Shown here piece after piece: positions 40,911 through 49,291 of a DNA stretch of 64,000 bases (its first letter is position 1; each line of letters starts with the position of its first letter). The position numbers were made by a program, and so were the translations under genes. This stretch comes from Streptomyces sp. NBC_01255 (lineage in GTDB: Bacteria; Actinomycetota; Actinomycetes; Streptomycetales; Streptomycetaceae): positions 4,402,001 to 4,466,000 of the forward strand of contig NZ_CP108474.1 of assembly GCF_036226445.1 (NCBI RefSeq), written 5' to 3'. A model generated the notes under the pieces. It was not told where the DNA came from and searched no databases. It saw only the letters and a program-made list of their open reading frames with translations.

Positions 40911-41738
40911 CTAGCGGGGCGTCACCGCGAAGTTGTCGAGTATCGCCCGCGCCAGGTCCTCGTCGCCCTCCGTCTTGACCCGGTCGGCGACATCGGCCGG
41001 CCGGACGCGACCGCAGGCGAGCCGTACGAACGTCTCCCAGTCCGTCGCGAGCGTCACCGCCGGGCCCAGCGAGGGCGCCCCGTCGACCGTCCCCCGGCCC
41101 TCGGCGTCGACCCGTACCGTCCGCAGGAACTCCACCGGACCGGTCACGTCGAGCACCACCGCCGAGGAGGCGGGCGCCCCGGCGTCCTTGGCGACCACCT
41201 TCGGCAGCGCCTCCAGGAGCACGTCCCGGGTGACGTGCGCGCCGGCCGAGTCCAGATTGCCCGGCACGCCGAGCGCGACCCGCAGGTCCTGCTCGTGCAC
41301 CCACACGTCGAAGGCGCGCATCCGGTAGGCCAGTTCGAGGGACTGCTCGGCGCCGAGAGGGGCGCGGATCAGGTGCTCGGGAGAGCGGTTCTCGTTGCGG
41401 AGCTGACGGGCCCTGCGGATGAGGATGTACTCCAGCTCCGAGGTCATCTCCGGCGCGGTGTGGTGCCGCCGCACATCGACCTGGACTTCCATGTAGCGGG
41501 CGAAGTCACTGCGTACGTGGTACAGATCGCGCGGCAGGGAGTGGATGGGGCGCGGGTCGCCCAGCATCTCCGTCTCCATGCCGATGACATGGGAGACGAT
41601 GTCCCGCACCGACCAGCCGATGCACGGGGTCGGCCGGTTCCACTCGCCCTCCACGAGCGGCTGCACCAGCTCGGCTATCGCCTCGATGGAATGGGTCCAG
41701 GCGTCGGCGTAGTTCTGGAGGCTGGGATGGACGGTCAC
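40911..41738 (-). CDS. Maleylpyruvate isomerase family mycothiol-dependent enzyme
   Basis: A 275-aa protein with the N-terminal MDMPI/DinB-like helical bundle (PTPCIGWSVRDIVSHVIGMETEMLGD). Its His residues, here and near DVWVHEQDLRVALG, form the probable metal site. The C-terminal SCP2-like domain contains VTLATDWETFVRLACGRVRP. The family couples mycothiol, the actinobacterial thiol, to isomerisation, transfer or detoxification; the substrate is not known. The start is a GTG at 41738. Confidence 0.88.
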   Translation of the reverse strand: MTVHPSLQNYADAWTHSIEAIAELVQPLVEGEWNRPTPCIGWSVRDIVSHVIGMETEMLGDPRPIHSLPRDLYHVRSDFARYMEVQVDVRRHHTAPEMTSELEYILIRRARQLRNENRSPEHLIRAPLGAEQSLELAYRMRAFDVWVHEQDLRVALGVPGNLDSAGAHVTRDVLLEALPKVVAKDAGAPASSAVVLDVTGPVEFLRTVRVDAEGRGTVDGAPSLGPAVTLATDWETFVRLACGRVRPADVADRVKTEGDEDLARAILDNFAVTPR

Positions 41739-41893
41739 GGGACCCCTCGGCGGTTCTTCGGTGCGCGGGCTGAAAACACGACTGGGTGGGAGGCTCGGAC
41801 GCTAAGTTACGCTGCCCGAAGGCACCCCGGCAGTGCTTTCGTGTGACGATCGTAGGCCGGTGTTGACGGCTCGAATGCCAGGACGGTGGTAGT

Positions 41894-42697
41894 GTGCGCG
41901 CCTCGCTGATCCAGATCGCGGTAGACCCGGACGAACCGGTCGACGCCCGACGGGCCCGCGTGGCCCGTCTCGTACGGGAGGAATCCGGCCACGCCGACCT
42001 CGTCGTCCTCCCCGAGCTGTGGCCCATGGGGGCCTTCGCGTACGAGCAGTTCGCCGCCGAGGCCGAGCCGCTGAACGGCCCGACGCACCGGGCGATGGCG
42101 GAGGCCGCGCGGGACGCCGGGGTCTGGCTGCACGCCGGGTCGTTCGTCGAGGCGGAGGGCGGCGCCCTCTACAACACCTCGCTCGTCCTCTCCCCCGACG
42201 GCGAACTCGCCGCCTCCTACCGCAAGATCCACCGCTTCGGCTTCGACAAGGGCGAGGCGGTGATGATGGCCGCCGGGGAGGACCTGGTCACCGTCGACCT
42301 GCCGCACCTCACGCTCGGCGTCGGCACCTGCTACGACCTGCGCTTCCCCGAGCTCTTCCGCGGCCTCGTCGACGCGGGCGCCCAGGCGTTCGTCGTCCCC
42401 GCCGGCTGGCCGGCCCGCCGCCGCGCGCACTGGACGCTCCTCGCGCAGGCGCGGGCGGTCGAGAACCAGGCGTACGTCCTCGCCTGCGGCACCGCCGGCA
42501 CCCACGCGGGCGTCGAACAGGCCGGGCACTCGATCGTCGTCGACCCGTGGGGCGAGGTCCTCGCGGAGGCCGGCCCGGACGAGGAGATCCTGCGGGTCGT
42601 CCTCGACCCGGCGAAGGTGACGGCGACGCGCGAGCAGTTCCCGGCCCTCAAGGACCGCGTCCTGGGCATCGCGGCGCCGCGCGTCCGCCGCCCCTGA
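41894..42697 (+). CDS. Carbon-nitrogen hydrolase (nitrilase superfamily, Nit2/omega-amidase-like)
   Basis: 267 aa with the complete catalytic triad: Glu in VVLPELWPMG (about 41), Lys in SYRKIHRFGF (about 114), Cys in GTCYDLRFPELFR (about 146). Omega-amidase-like enzymes hydrolyse 2-oxoglutaramate, 2-oxosuccinamate or deaminated glutathione. The exact substrate cannot be told from the sequence. The GTG start has AGGACGG upstream. A TTGACG at 41863-41868 is a possible -35 element, but no good -10 follows. Confidence 0.9.
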   Translation: MRASLIQIAVDPDEPVDARRARVARLVREESGHADLVVLPELWPMGAFAYEQFAAEAEPLNGPTHRAMAEAARDAGVWLHAGSFVEAEGGALYNTSLVLSPDGELAASYRKIHRFGFDKGEAVMMAAGEDLVTVDLPHLTLGVGTCYDLRFPELFRGLVDAGAQAFVVPAGWPARRRAHWTLLAQARAVENQAYVLACGTAGTHAGVEQAGHSIVVDPWGEVLAEAGPDEEILRVVLDPAKVTATREQFPALKDRVLGIAAPRVRRP

Positions 42698-42718
42698 GGC
42701 GGCCGGGCGGTCGGGCGG

Positions 42719-43018
42719 TCAGCTGTCGGGCGTGAGCGCGGCGAGGCCCTTGCTCAGGTCCTCCCCGTTCATGACCGGCGTGTAGGAGATCTTGGCGCCG
42801 AGTTGGAGGAAGAAGGGCTCCGAGATCTTCGGCATCTGGGACGGGTCGGCCAGGTCGAAGAAGATGAAGGCGGTCCGACAGCCGTCCTGGGCCGTGAAGT
42901 AGGCGGCCTCGGGTCGGAGCTCCGCCATGGCCTTCTCCACGATCTTCTGCAGGGTGCCCTGCTTGATGGCCTCGTTGGAGGCCTGGGTGTCCATCTGGAC
43001 CTTCAGCAGCATGCGCAT
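42719..43018 (-). CDS. Conserved hypothetical protein, 99 aa
   Basis: A small soluble protein, MRMLLKVQMDTQASNEAIKQ at the start, with YFTAQDGCRTAFIFFDLADPSQMPKISEPFFLQLGAKISYTPVMN. The pattern of strand-helix-strand-strand-helix suggests a ferredoxin-like alpha/beta dimeric barrel of the DUF3303 or GYD sort. Such short proteins are common in Streptomyces and unassigned. It is a single gene facing the nitrilase stop. Confidence 0.75.
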   Translation of the reverse strand: MRMLLKVQMDTQASNEAIKQGTLQKIVEKAMAELRPEAAYFTAQDGCRTAFIFFDLADPSQMPKISEPFFLQLGAKISYTPVMNGEDLSKGLAALTPDS

Positions 43019-43125
43019 GACGCGGCCTTTCCGACCGGGCAGGCGCTCCGTTCGGTACGCACCCTCGACACCCGGACGCGCTCACTTCCAGCGTCTCTCC
43101 TCCAGCCCGGCGGGACCACTCGGGC

Positions 43126-43734
43126 CTACGCCTGCGCCTCCGCCCACAGCTGGCCGACCCGGGAGAAGCCCGCGCGGACCGCGCCGCCCCGGGTGAGCGC
43201 CGCGCGGTCCACCCCCGCGAAGATCAGCGCCAGGGACAGGTCCGCCGCGCCCGCCCGGCCCGACACGGTGACGTCGAGCCGGCGCCGGCTGCCGCGCCCC
43301 GCCCCGCTCACCGACACGGTGACCCCCGGGTCCTCGGCGTCCGCGGCGCGCTCCAGCGTCCAGGAACGCCGGTCCCGCGCCCACAGCCGGTAGTGGTCGC
43401 CGCCGTACCGCAGCTGGAGCGCCCGCTGCCGGGCCGTCGCGCCGATCCTGTTGCGGGTCATGTAGACGTGGGCGTCGCCGACGCGGAGGGTCGCGCGGTT
43501 CAGGGTCGGCAGCCGGATCGTCTCCGTGTGGATGCCCCGTGTCTCGTACGACGCCGGCGGGAGCAGACCGCCCCGCAGCTCCGAGACGACGACCTCCTGC
43601 ACGGTCTGCCGCAGCGGCGCCTCCACGGTGATCTCGCCGAACTCGGCGGAGGCGCCCCGCCAGCCGGCCCGCCGCTCGTACCCCTTGCCCTCGCGCCACG
43701 GGCGCAGCGCGAACGGTGTGACGGTGGTGTGCAT
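43126..43734 (-). CDS. Hypothetical protein, 202 aa
   Basis: Not recognised. No signal peptide or membrane helix. It is Arg-rich and predicted mostly beta (TVQEVVVSELRGGLLPPASYETRGIHTETIRLPTLNRATLRVGDAHVYMTRNRIGATARQRALQLRYGGDHYRLW). The ATG at 43734 was chosen because it opens the region that reads as native protein; the extension to 43950 overlaps the MocR gene tail. It sits between small orphan genes and gives no context. Confidence 0.65.
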   Translation of the reverse strand: MHTTVTPFALRPWREGKGYERRAGWRGASAEFGEITVEAPLRQTVQEVVVSELRGGLLPPASYETRGIHTETIRLPTLNRATLRVGDAHVYMTRNRIGATARQRALQLRYGGDHYRLWARDRRSWTLERAADAEDPGVTVSVSGAGRGSRRRLDVTVSGRAGAADLSLALIFAGVDRAALTRGGAVRAGFSRVGQLWAEAQA

Positions 43735-43762
43735 GGCGCCCCCTGATGTGCCTCCGGCCGTT

Positions 43763-45223
43763 TCAGACGACGATCGCATGAAGGGACGCGCGCTCCGCCT
43801 CCGGGTCCGGGGCGTACTCCGCCCAGGCCGCCGCCAGCCTCCGTACCGCCTCCGTGAGGATCTCGGGCGGTGCGAGGAAGTGGAGCCGGAGGTGGCGGAG
43901 GCTGCCGCCGAGGGCGTCCGTCGTGGCGCCCGGGAGGACGGCGACCCCATGGCGGAGGGCGAGTTGGGCGAAGGAGACGCCGTCGCCGTGCGGGAGCCGC
44001 ACCCACAGGGTCTGGCCGCCGGCCGTCGGCGCGCAGGACCAGGAGGGCAGCCGCCGGGCGAGCTCGGCCCTGAGGTGGTCGTGGCCCGCCCGTGCCGCCG
44101 CCGTGCGGGCGGCCAGGACCGGGGCGAAGTCGTCGAGGAGGCGGGTCGCGGCGAGTTGGGACGGGAGGTCGCTGCCCAGGTCGTGGAGGGCCTTGAGCCG
44201 GGCGAGGCGGGCGATCAGCGGCGCCGGACCCCGTACCCAGCCGATCCGCAGCCCGCCCCACACGACCTTGCTCAGCGAGCCGACCGCGATCACCTCGCCG
44301 TAGGAGGAGAGCGACGGCTGCCCTTCTCCCGGGGTGAACGCGAGGTCGGCGAGGACCTCGTCGTCGACGAGCGGCACGCCCAGCGCGGTCGCCGCCTCGA
44401 CGAGCCGGCGGCCGGCGAGCGGCGGCAGGACGGTCCCGGTGGGGTTCTGGAAGCGGGGCACGACATAGGCCAGGGCCGGACGGTGACGTTCCATCACCCG
44501 TACCGCCTCCGCCACGTCCACGCCGTCGGGGCCCACCGCCACCGGCAGCGGTACGGCCGCCGCCTCCCGGAAGAGGTCGAGCGCCCCCGGATACGTCGGC
44601 GCCTCCACCAGCACCCCGTCGCCGGGCGCGAGCAGCAGCCGGGTGAGGAGCGAAAGGCCCTGCTGGGCGCCGGTGGTGACGAGGATCCGCTCCGGACCGG
44701 TCGGCACGCCCCGCGCCGCGTACCGCGCGGCGACCGCCGCCCGCAGCGCGCCGAGCCCGGCCGGGTGGTAGCCGAGGTCCGCGTCCGGCAGGACGAGCGA
44801 GCGGTACGCCTCCGCCAGCTCGGGCGGCGGCTGCGAGGGCGCGGCGCAGCTCAGCAGGATCACGTCGTCGGGCGCCTCCAGGAGGTGCAGGAAGAGCGGG
44901 TTCGACGTCTCGGTCACCCGGGGCCGTTCCGGCGCGAGCGCCGCCCGGGCGACCCGGGTGCCGCTGCCCTGCCGCCGTACGAGCCGCCCCTCCTGGCGCA
45001 GGGTGTCGTAGGCGGCGACGACCGTCGTACGGCCCACGGCGAGGGCCGTCGCGAACCGCCGGTCCGGCGGCAGCCGCGTGCCGGGCGGCAGCGCGCCCTC
45101 GTCGATCAGCCGGCGCAGCCGGGCGGCGAGCAGGAGGTAGAGCGGGCCGCGCCCGGCGGACCAGCGGCCGAGCCGGGCGACCAGCGCGTCGATCGTGTCG
45201 GGGGAGGGACTGATTGGCTCCAT
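43763..45223 (-). CDS. MocR-type regulator (GntR HTH fused to aminotransferase class I fold)
   Basis: A 486-aa MocR/PdxR-like protein. The GntR winged helix is at residues 25-95 (LYLLLAARLRRLIDEGALPPGTRLPPDRRFATALAVGRTTVVAAYDTLRQEGRLV). From about 120 it has a PLP aminotransferase fold with PRFQNPTGTVLPP, VPLVDDEVLADL and the PLP Lys in VGSLSKVVWGGLRIGW. Such proteins sense PLP or amino-compounds. It diverges from the trans-sulfuration enzyme gene across 63 bp carrying three ATTGG boxes, one of them in its own start region. Confidence 0.93.
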   Translation of the reverse strand: MEPISPSPDTIDALVARLGRWSAGRGPLYLLLAARLRRLIDEGALPPGTRLPPDRRFATALAVGRTTVVAAYDTLRQEGRLVRRQGSGTRVARAALAPERPRVTETSNPLFLHLLEAPDDVILLSCAAPSQPPPELAEAYRSLVLPDADLGYHPAGLGALRAAVAARYAARGVPTGPERILVTTGAQQGLSLLTRLLLAPGDGVLVEAPTYPGALDLFREAAAVPLPVAVGPDGVDVAEAVRVMERHRPALAYVVPRFQNPTGTVLPPLAGRRLVEAATALGVPLVDDEVLADLAFTPGEGQPSLSSYGEVIAVGSLSKVVWGGLRIGWVRGPAPLIARLARLKALHDLGSDLPSQLAATRLLDDFAPVLAARTAAARAGHDHLRAELARRLPSWSCAPTAGGQTLWVRLPHGDGVSFAQLALRHGVAVLPGATTDALGGSLRHLRLHFLAPPEILTEAVRRLAAAWAEYAPDPEAERASLHAIVV

Positions 45224-45248
45224 CGCCGAACCAATCTGCCGGGATTGG
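45212..45248. promoter_or_regulatory. Triple ATTGG array, MocR-type operator
   Basis: GATTGG (45212-45217), CCAATC (45231-45236) and GATTGG (45243-45248). Boxes 1 and 2 are inverted with 13 nt between, boxes 1 and 3 are direct. MocR proteins typically bind a mix of direct and inverted boxes in a divergent promoter (family knowledge). Confidence 0.65.
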
Positions 45249-45286
45249 ACCTGGGAAGGCAAACGGCCGGTCCACAGACTGGGCAC

Positions 45287-46501
45287 ATGAGCCACGCCGA
45301 CTCCGCAGACTCCGCAGCAGCGTTCCGTACCCGTCCCGAGACGCTCGCCGTCCACCCGCCCCACGTCGAGATCACCGGCAGCAGGCCGCTCGGCGTCCCC
45401 CTCCACCAGGGCCACGTCTTCGCCTTCGACTCGGCCGACGCCCTCGCCGAGGCCTTCACCTCCCCCGACGCGTTCATGTACAGCCGCCACGGCAACCCCA
45501 CTGTCCGCACCCTGGAGAACGCCGTGGCCCGCCTCGAAGGCGGGGCCGCCGCCCTCTCCTTCGCCTCCGGCATGGGCGCCGTCAACGGCGTCCTCCACGC
45601 CCTGCTCGGCAGCGGGGGCCATGTCGTCGCCCAGACCTGCCTGTACGGCGGTACGTACGCGGTCCTCACCGACCTCGCCACGCGCTGGGGCGTCGACGTC
45701 ACCTACGTCTCCGGTACGGACCCGGAGGAGGTGCGCGCGGCCCTGCGCCCCGAGACCCGCCTCCTCTACCTGGAGACCATCGCCAACCCGACGACCCGCG
45801 TCTCCGACCTGCCCGCGCTCGCCGCCGTCGCGGGCGAGGCCGGGGTGCCGGTCGTCGTCGACAACACCTTCGCCTCCCCGCTGCTCTGCCGGCCCCTCCA
45901 CCACGGCGCCGACATCGTCGTCCACTCCGCCACCAAGTACCTCGCGGGGCACGCCGACGTCCTCGGCGGTGTCGCCGTCTTCAAGGACCCCGACCTCCAC
46001 CGCAGTGTCCGCCGCCACACGATCGAACAGGGCGCGTCCACCGACCCGTTCGCCGCCTGGCTCACCCTGCGCGGCATGCAGACCCTGTCGCTGCGCATCG
46101 CGCGCCAGTGCGCGAACGCCGCCGAGCTCGGCGCCCGGCTGGAAGCGCACCCGGCGGTCACGGCCGTCCGCCACCCCTCCCTCGCGAGCCACCCGGACCG
46201 GGAGATCGCCGAGCGGCTGCTGCCGGACGGGGGCGGCGGCGTGATCTCGGTCGACCTCGCGGGCGGCCGCGAGGCGGGCCGGACGTTCGTCGAGGCGGTC
46301 CGGGTGGCATCGCTGAGCGTCTCCCTGGGCGACGTGAAGACCCTGGTGATGCACCCGGCCTCCACCTCGCACCACCAGCTCGACGCGGAGGCCCTGGCGG
46401 CGGCGGGCATCGGGCCGGGCACGGTCCGGATCTCGGTCGGCATCGAGCATGTCGAGGACCTGTGGACGGACCTGGAGCAGGCCCTGGCCAAGGCGGTGTG
46501 A
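45287..46501 (+). CDS. Trans-sulfuration enzyme family PLP-dependent lyase
   Basis: A 404-aa Cys/Met-metabolism PLP enzyme (methionine gamma-lyase/cystathionine gamma-lyase type). It has YSRHGNPTVRTLENAVARLEGG, the substrate and PLP phosphate region ASGMGAVNGVLHALLGSGGHV, the Asp of VVVDNTFASPLLCRP, the PLP Lys in VHSATKYLAGHADVLGG, and SVSLGDVKTLVMHPASTSHHQL near the end. The substrate, such as methionine, homocysteine or cystathionine, is not certain. The divergent MocR gene points to PLP- or substrate-dependent control. Confidence 0.92.
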   Translation: MSHADSADSAAAFRTRPETLAVHPPHVEITGSRPLGVPLHQGHVFAFDSADALAEAFTSPDAFMYSRHGNPTVRTLENAVARLEGGAAALSFASGMGAVNGVLHALLGSGGHVVAQTCLYGGTYAVLTDLATRWGVDVTYVSGTDPEEVRAALRPETRLLYLETIANPTTRVSDLPALAAVAGEAGVPVVVDNTFASPLLCRPLHHGADIVVHSATKYLAGHADVLGGVAVFKDPDLHRSVRRHTIEQGASTDPFAAWLTLRGMQTLSLRIARQCANAAELGARLEAHPAVTAVRHPSLASHPDREIAERLLPDGGGGVISVDLAGGREAGRTFVEAVRVASLSVSLGDVKTLVMHPASTSHHQLDAEALAAAGIGPGTVRISVGIEHVEDLWTDLEQALAKAV

Positions 46502-46514
46502 GGAGCCGTCAGCG

Positions 46515-47006
46515 TCAGTCCTCGCGCTCCCGCTCGGCCATCCGGATCACGCACACGGCCACCGCGACGAGCAGCGCCGCGTCCGCGTCCTCGCGGACGA
46601 CGTTCACGGCGTACGTGTCGCGGACGCGGAACCACTGCCGGGAGATGTGGGCCAGGAGCTCGCCGTCGTACTCGACGGTGAACTCCCGGTCCAGGATCCG
46701 GCCGCTGACGTCCAGTTCGGTGCCCTCGACGAGGGTCACCCGGTAGTGGTTGCGCAGGAGCGAGAGCCGTTTGCGGCGGATGGTCGCGAGGGGGCGGTCG
46801 TCCCGCTCGATCGTCATCGCGTCCCGGAGGCTGAACATCTTCTGGCGCAGGGTGATCAGGACCTGCCCGTCGGGGTCCTTCAGCTCCAGGGTGTCGCGCA
46901 GCCGCATGGCCTTGCCGTCGACGAGGAAGGCGTGGCGGCCCTGCTCGTCCTCGATCCAGTAGTCGTCGCCGATCGCGAAGATCTTGTCCCGTACGAGATA
47001 TTTCAC
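46515..47006 (-). CDS. LURP-one-related (Tubby C-like) family protein
   Basis: A 163-aa protein built of beta hairpins. It starts MKYLVRDKIFAIGDDYWIED, and has AFLVDGKAMRLRDTLELKDPDGQVLITLRQKMFSLRDAMTIER, the typical LURP-one pattern. These proteins form a tubby-like barrel with a buried C-terminal helix, here AALLVAVAVCVIRM. Bacterial functions are unknown; membrane lipid binding has been suggested for related proteins. It is convergent with the lyase gene. Confidence 0.9.
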   Translation of the reverse strand: MKYLVRDKIFAIGDDYWIEDEQGRHAFLVDGKAMRLRDTLELKDPDGQVLITLRQKMFSLRDAMTIERDDRPLATIRRKRLSLLRNHYRVTLVEGTELDVSGRILDREFTVEYDGELLAHISRQWFRVRDTYAVNVVREDADAALLVAVAVCVIRMAERERED

Positions 47007-47036
47007 GCGGATATGCCTGCCCCGTGATCGCTCGGC

Positions 47037-47789
47037 TCACGCCGAGAAATAGCGGACGAAGGCGTCCGGGGTCGCGCCGAGCGTCTCGCCGAAGGGCGAG
47101 TCGAGCTGATGGATCAGCAGCACCGTGAACGCGATGAACCCGGAAAGACCCATCACCATCACCACATGGGTCGTGCTCTTCTTGATCCCGAAGAGGAACA
47201 TGAACGCCAGCGTCAGCGCGCCGCCGATGATCAGGCCCGTCCACAGCACCGGCGAGAGCCGCTCCTGCGCCGCCGCTTCCCGGCCGCGCCGCGCGTCGTC
47301 GACGTAACCGAGCTGGGCGAGCACCTCCTGCGCGGCGATGTGCTCGGACACCTTGTCGGAGTCGGACACCTCGCTCGCGCGCCGCAGCTGTTCGAGCATC
47401 GCCCAGCCGGAGGCGTCGAGGGGCTCGCGGGCGGCCATCGCCGGCCACTCGACGCCGACGACGTGGTTCGCGTACGAGCGGGCGGCGTCGCGCAGCGGCT
47501 GCCGATGGCCGGCGGGGAGCGCGTCCGCGAGCAGGTACGTCTGGTGCAGGGCGCTCGCCTCGGCCTGGACGTGGTCGGCGGCGGAGGAGCGGGTGTCCCA
47601 GACGGAGACCAGGCAGAGGCCGAGCACGACGGCGTAGAGGACCGACACCATCATGGCGATGTACTCGGCGACGTCCTCGCGCGGTTCCTCGTCCTCGCCG
47701 ACCGGGAAGAGCCGGGTCTTGGCGACGACGGCGAGGGCGGCGACGAACGCGACGCCGAGGACGACGACGAGCGTTTCGAACAGGGCCAC
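47037..47789 (-). CDS. DUF4239 (bestrophin-like) membrane protein
   Basis: A 250-aa protein with four membrane helices, two N-terminal (FETLVVVLGVAFVAALAVVA; YIAMMVSVLYAVVLGLCLVSVWD) and two C-terminal (WTGLIIGGALTLAFMFLFGI; VVMVMGLSGFIAFTVLLIHQLDSPF). A helical cytoplasmic or extracytoplasmic domain lies between them. The layout resembles DUF4239 proteins distantly related to bestrophin channels; transport is not shown. It follows the Pro/Gly-rich membrane protein gene by 2 nt on the same strand. Confidence 0.85.
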   Translation of the reverse strand: MALFETLVVVLGVAFVAALAVVAKTRLFPVGEDEEPREDVAEYIAMMVSVLYAVVLGLCLVSVWDTRSSAADHVQAEASALHQTYLLADALPAGHRQPLRDAARSYANHVVGVEWPAMAAREPLDASGWAMLEQLRRASEVSDSDKVSEHIAAQEVLAQLGYVDDARRGREAAAQERLSPVLWTGLIIGGALTLAFMFLFGIKKSTTHVVMVMGLSGFIAFTVLLIHQLDSPFGETLGATPDAFVRYFSA

Positions 47790-47791
47790 GG

Positions 47792-49207
47792 TCAGCCCCG
47801 CCGGTTGCCGAGGAGGGCCGCGGCGATCGCCGCGGGGATCAGAAGCAGCAGCAGGGTGATCACGATCCCGAGCTCGTGCGCCTCCCGGCCACGGCGCCGC
47901 AGCCGCCCGAGGAAGCCCTCGTCGTCGGGGGCGGCGGCGCGGAGGGCGGCGGGGGCAGTGGTGGTGCCGGGCCGCTCACCGGCGACGGGTTGGGTGCCAT
48001 CCGGCCCGACGGCGGGCGGTGCCGGCGGCGGAGGGGGAGGCGGAGCCGGTACGGGAACGGCCCCGGTGGCGACCCCCGCGCCCCCGGGAGCCACGACCGC
48101 ACCTGCCGCAGCCGCCGTACCGCCCGCAGCACCCCCCGGAATCGCGGGAGCCCCCGCAGCCCCGGCAACTTCAGCAGGCCCAGCAGGCCCAGCGGGCCCA
48201 GTGGCCCCAGCAACCCCCACACCCCCAGGAGCCCCTGGAACGGCACTGCCCCCCGGCGCCCCACCGCTCCCCGGCCGATTCGGCTTGGGCGCCGCGACGC
48301 TCGCGCGTCGCGGGAGGGTGAAGACGGCCGAGGACCGGGCGGTGAGCGTCGGCGCGAGGAGGCGCTCGCCGCCGGGCCCGTAGGTGGTGACCCGGTCGCT
48401 GCCGGAGGCGATCCCGGTGCTCCGGTGGGTGCCCGGCGGCCGCCGCACGACGGCCGTACAGCGGGCCGAGGCCCCGGGCGCGAGCACGGCGACGGTCCCG
48501 CCGCCCGCCCCGCAGTCGAGGGAGCCGGGCGCGAGCCCCAGCCCCGGGTCCTCGACGCGTACCGCGTGGACGGCCCGGTTGCCGCGATTGGTCACGGTGT
48601 ACGCGACGCCGACCGACCCCGCCCCAGACCCCGACCCAGACCCCGACCCCACCCCCAGGCCTCGCCCCGCGCCCGCACCGGCTCCCGGCACCGTGACCCG
48701 CTCGGTGAGACGGAGGCCGCCGGCGACCCCGGTGTACCCGGTGCGGGCGGTCGCGGTGAGCCGCCGCCGCAGCGACGGGATGTCGCCCTCGACGCGCGCG
48801 GTGGCCCGGCGTACGCCGCCGACCGCCGGGAACCGGGCGACGCACTCCAGCTCCCCGAGCGCGGCGAGCGTGCGCCCGGGGCACCGCACGGCCCCGGCGG
48901 GCACCGCCGGATCGACGACCCGGACCCCGTACAGATGGGCCTCCCCGCTGTTCACGAGGCGGTACCGCTTCACGACCTGCGCCCCGACCCGTACGGCCGG
49001 CGGCCGCAGCCCGCTGTGCCCCCGCCCGTTCACGGTCACGGTCATCCGTAGCGCCCCGTCCCCGACCCCACCCGCCGCCCACGCCCCGGGGAGTCCGGGC
49101 AGGGCCAAGCAGGGCAGGACGAGCAGCCCCACCAGCAGTCCGCCTCTCACCCGATGGCGGTAATAGTCCGATGATCTGCCCACGCGCGTCATGGGGGCCA
49201 TGCTCAC
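47792..49207 (-). CDS. Secreted DUF11-like surface protein with collagen-like and Pro tracts
   Basis: 471 aa from the GTG at 49207, 7 nt after GGAGGG. The signal peptide is RGGLLVGLLVLPCLALPGLPGAWAAG. Two immunoglobulin-like DUF11-type modules follow (VVKRYRLVNSGEAHLYGVRVVDP; VAYTVTNRGNRAVHAVRVEDPG), separated by a Gly-Ser repeat. A collagen-like stretch (GPAGPAGPAEVAGAAGAP) and a poly-Pro run come next. A C-terminal membrane helix (LGIVITLLLLLIPAAIAAALL) ends it. It is probably a cell-wall-spanning anchor. A functional partner could be the DUF4239 protein 2 nt downstream. Confidence 0.82.
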   Translation of the reverse strand: MSMAPMTRVGRSSDYYRHRVRGGLLVGLLVLPCLALPGLPGAWAAGGVGDGALRMTVTVNGRGHSGLRPPAVRVGAQVVKRYRLVNSGEAHLYGVRVVDPAVPAGAVRCPGRTLAALGELECVARFPAVGGVRRATARVEGDIPSLRRRLTATARTGYTGVAGGLRLTERVTVPGAGAGAGRGLGVGSGSGSGSGAGSVGVAYTVTNRGNRAVHAVRVEDPGLGLAPGSLDCGAGGGTVAVLAPGASARCTAVVRRPPGTHRSTGIASGSDRVTTYGPGGERLLAPTLTARSSAVFTLPRRASVAAPKPNRPGSGGAPGGSAVPGAPGGVGVAGATGPAGPAGPAEVAGAAGAPAIPGGAAGGTAAAAGAVVAPGGAGVATGAVPVPAPPPPPPPAPPAVGPDGTQPVAGERPGTTTAPAALRAAAPDDEGFLGRLRRRGREAHELGIVITLLLLLIPAAIAAALLGNRRG

Positions 49208-49291
49208 CAGCCCACCCTCCGACCCCACCCCCGGACACGCACCCCCGCCCCGCCCGGCCCCCACTTTCCACCCGTACGGCACCCTTGACCC

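Noticed and set aside
43526..45286. Long plus-strand frame opposite the MocR gene
   Set aside because: High-GC antisense shadow. Only the part from the ATG at 45287 has trans-sulfuration motifs.
46461..46469. TGTGGACGG as a relaxed DnaA box (also at 13221)
   Set aside because: Only fits a very relaxed consensus (CCGTCCACA). One lies in a coding region and the other in a terminator stem; neither is near a PaaR-type operator.
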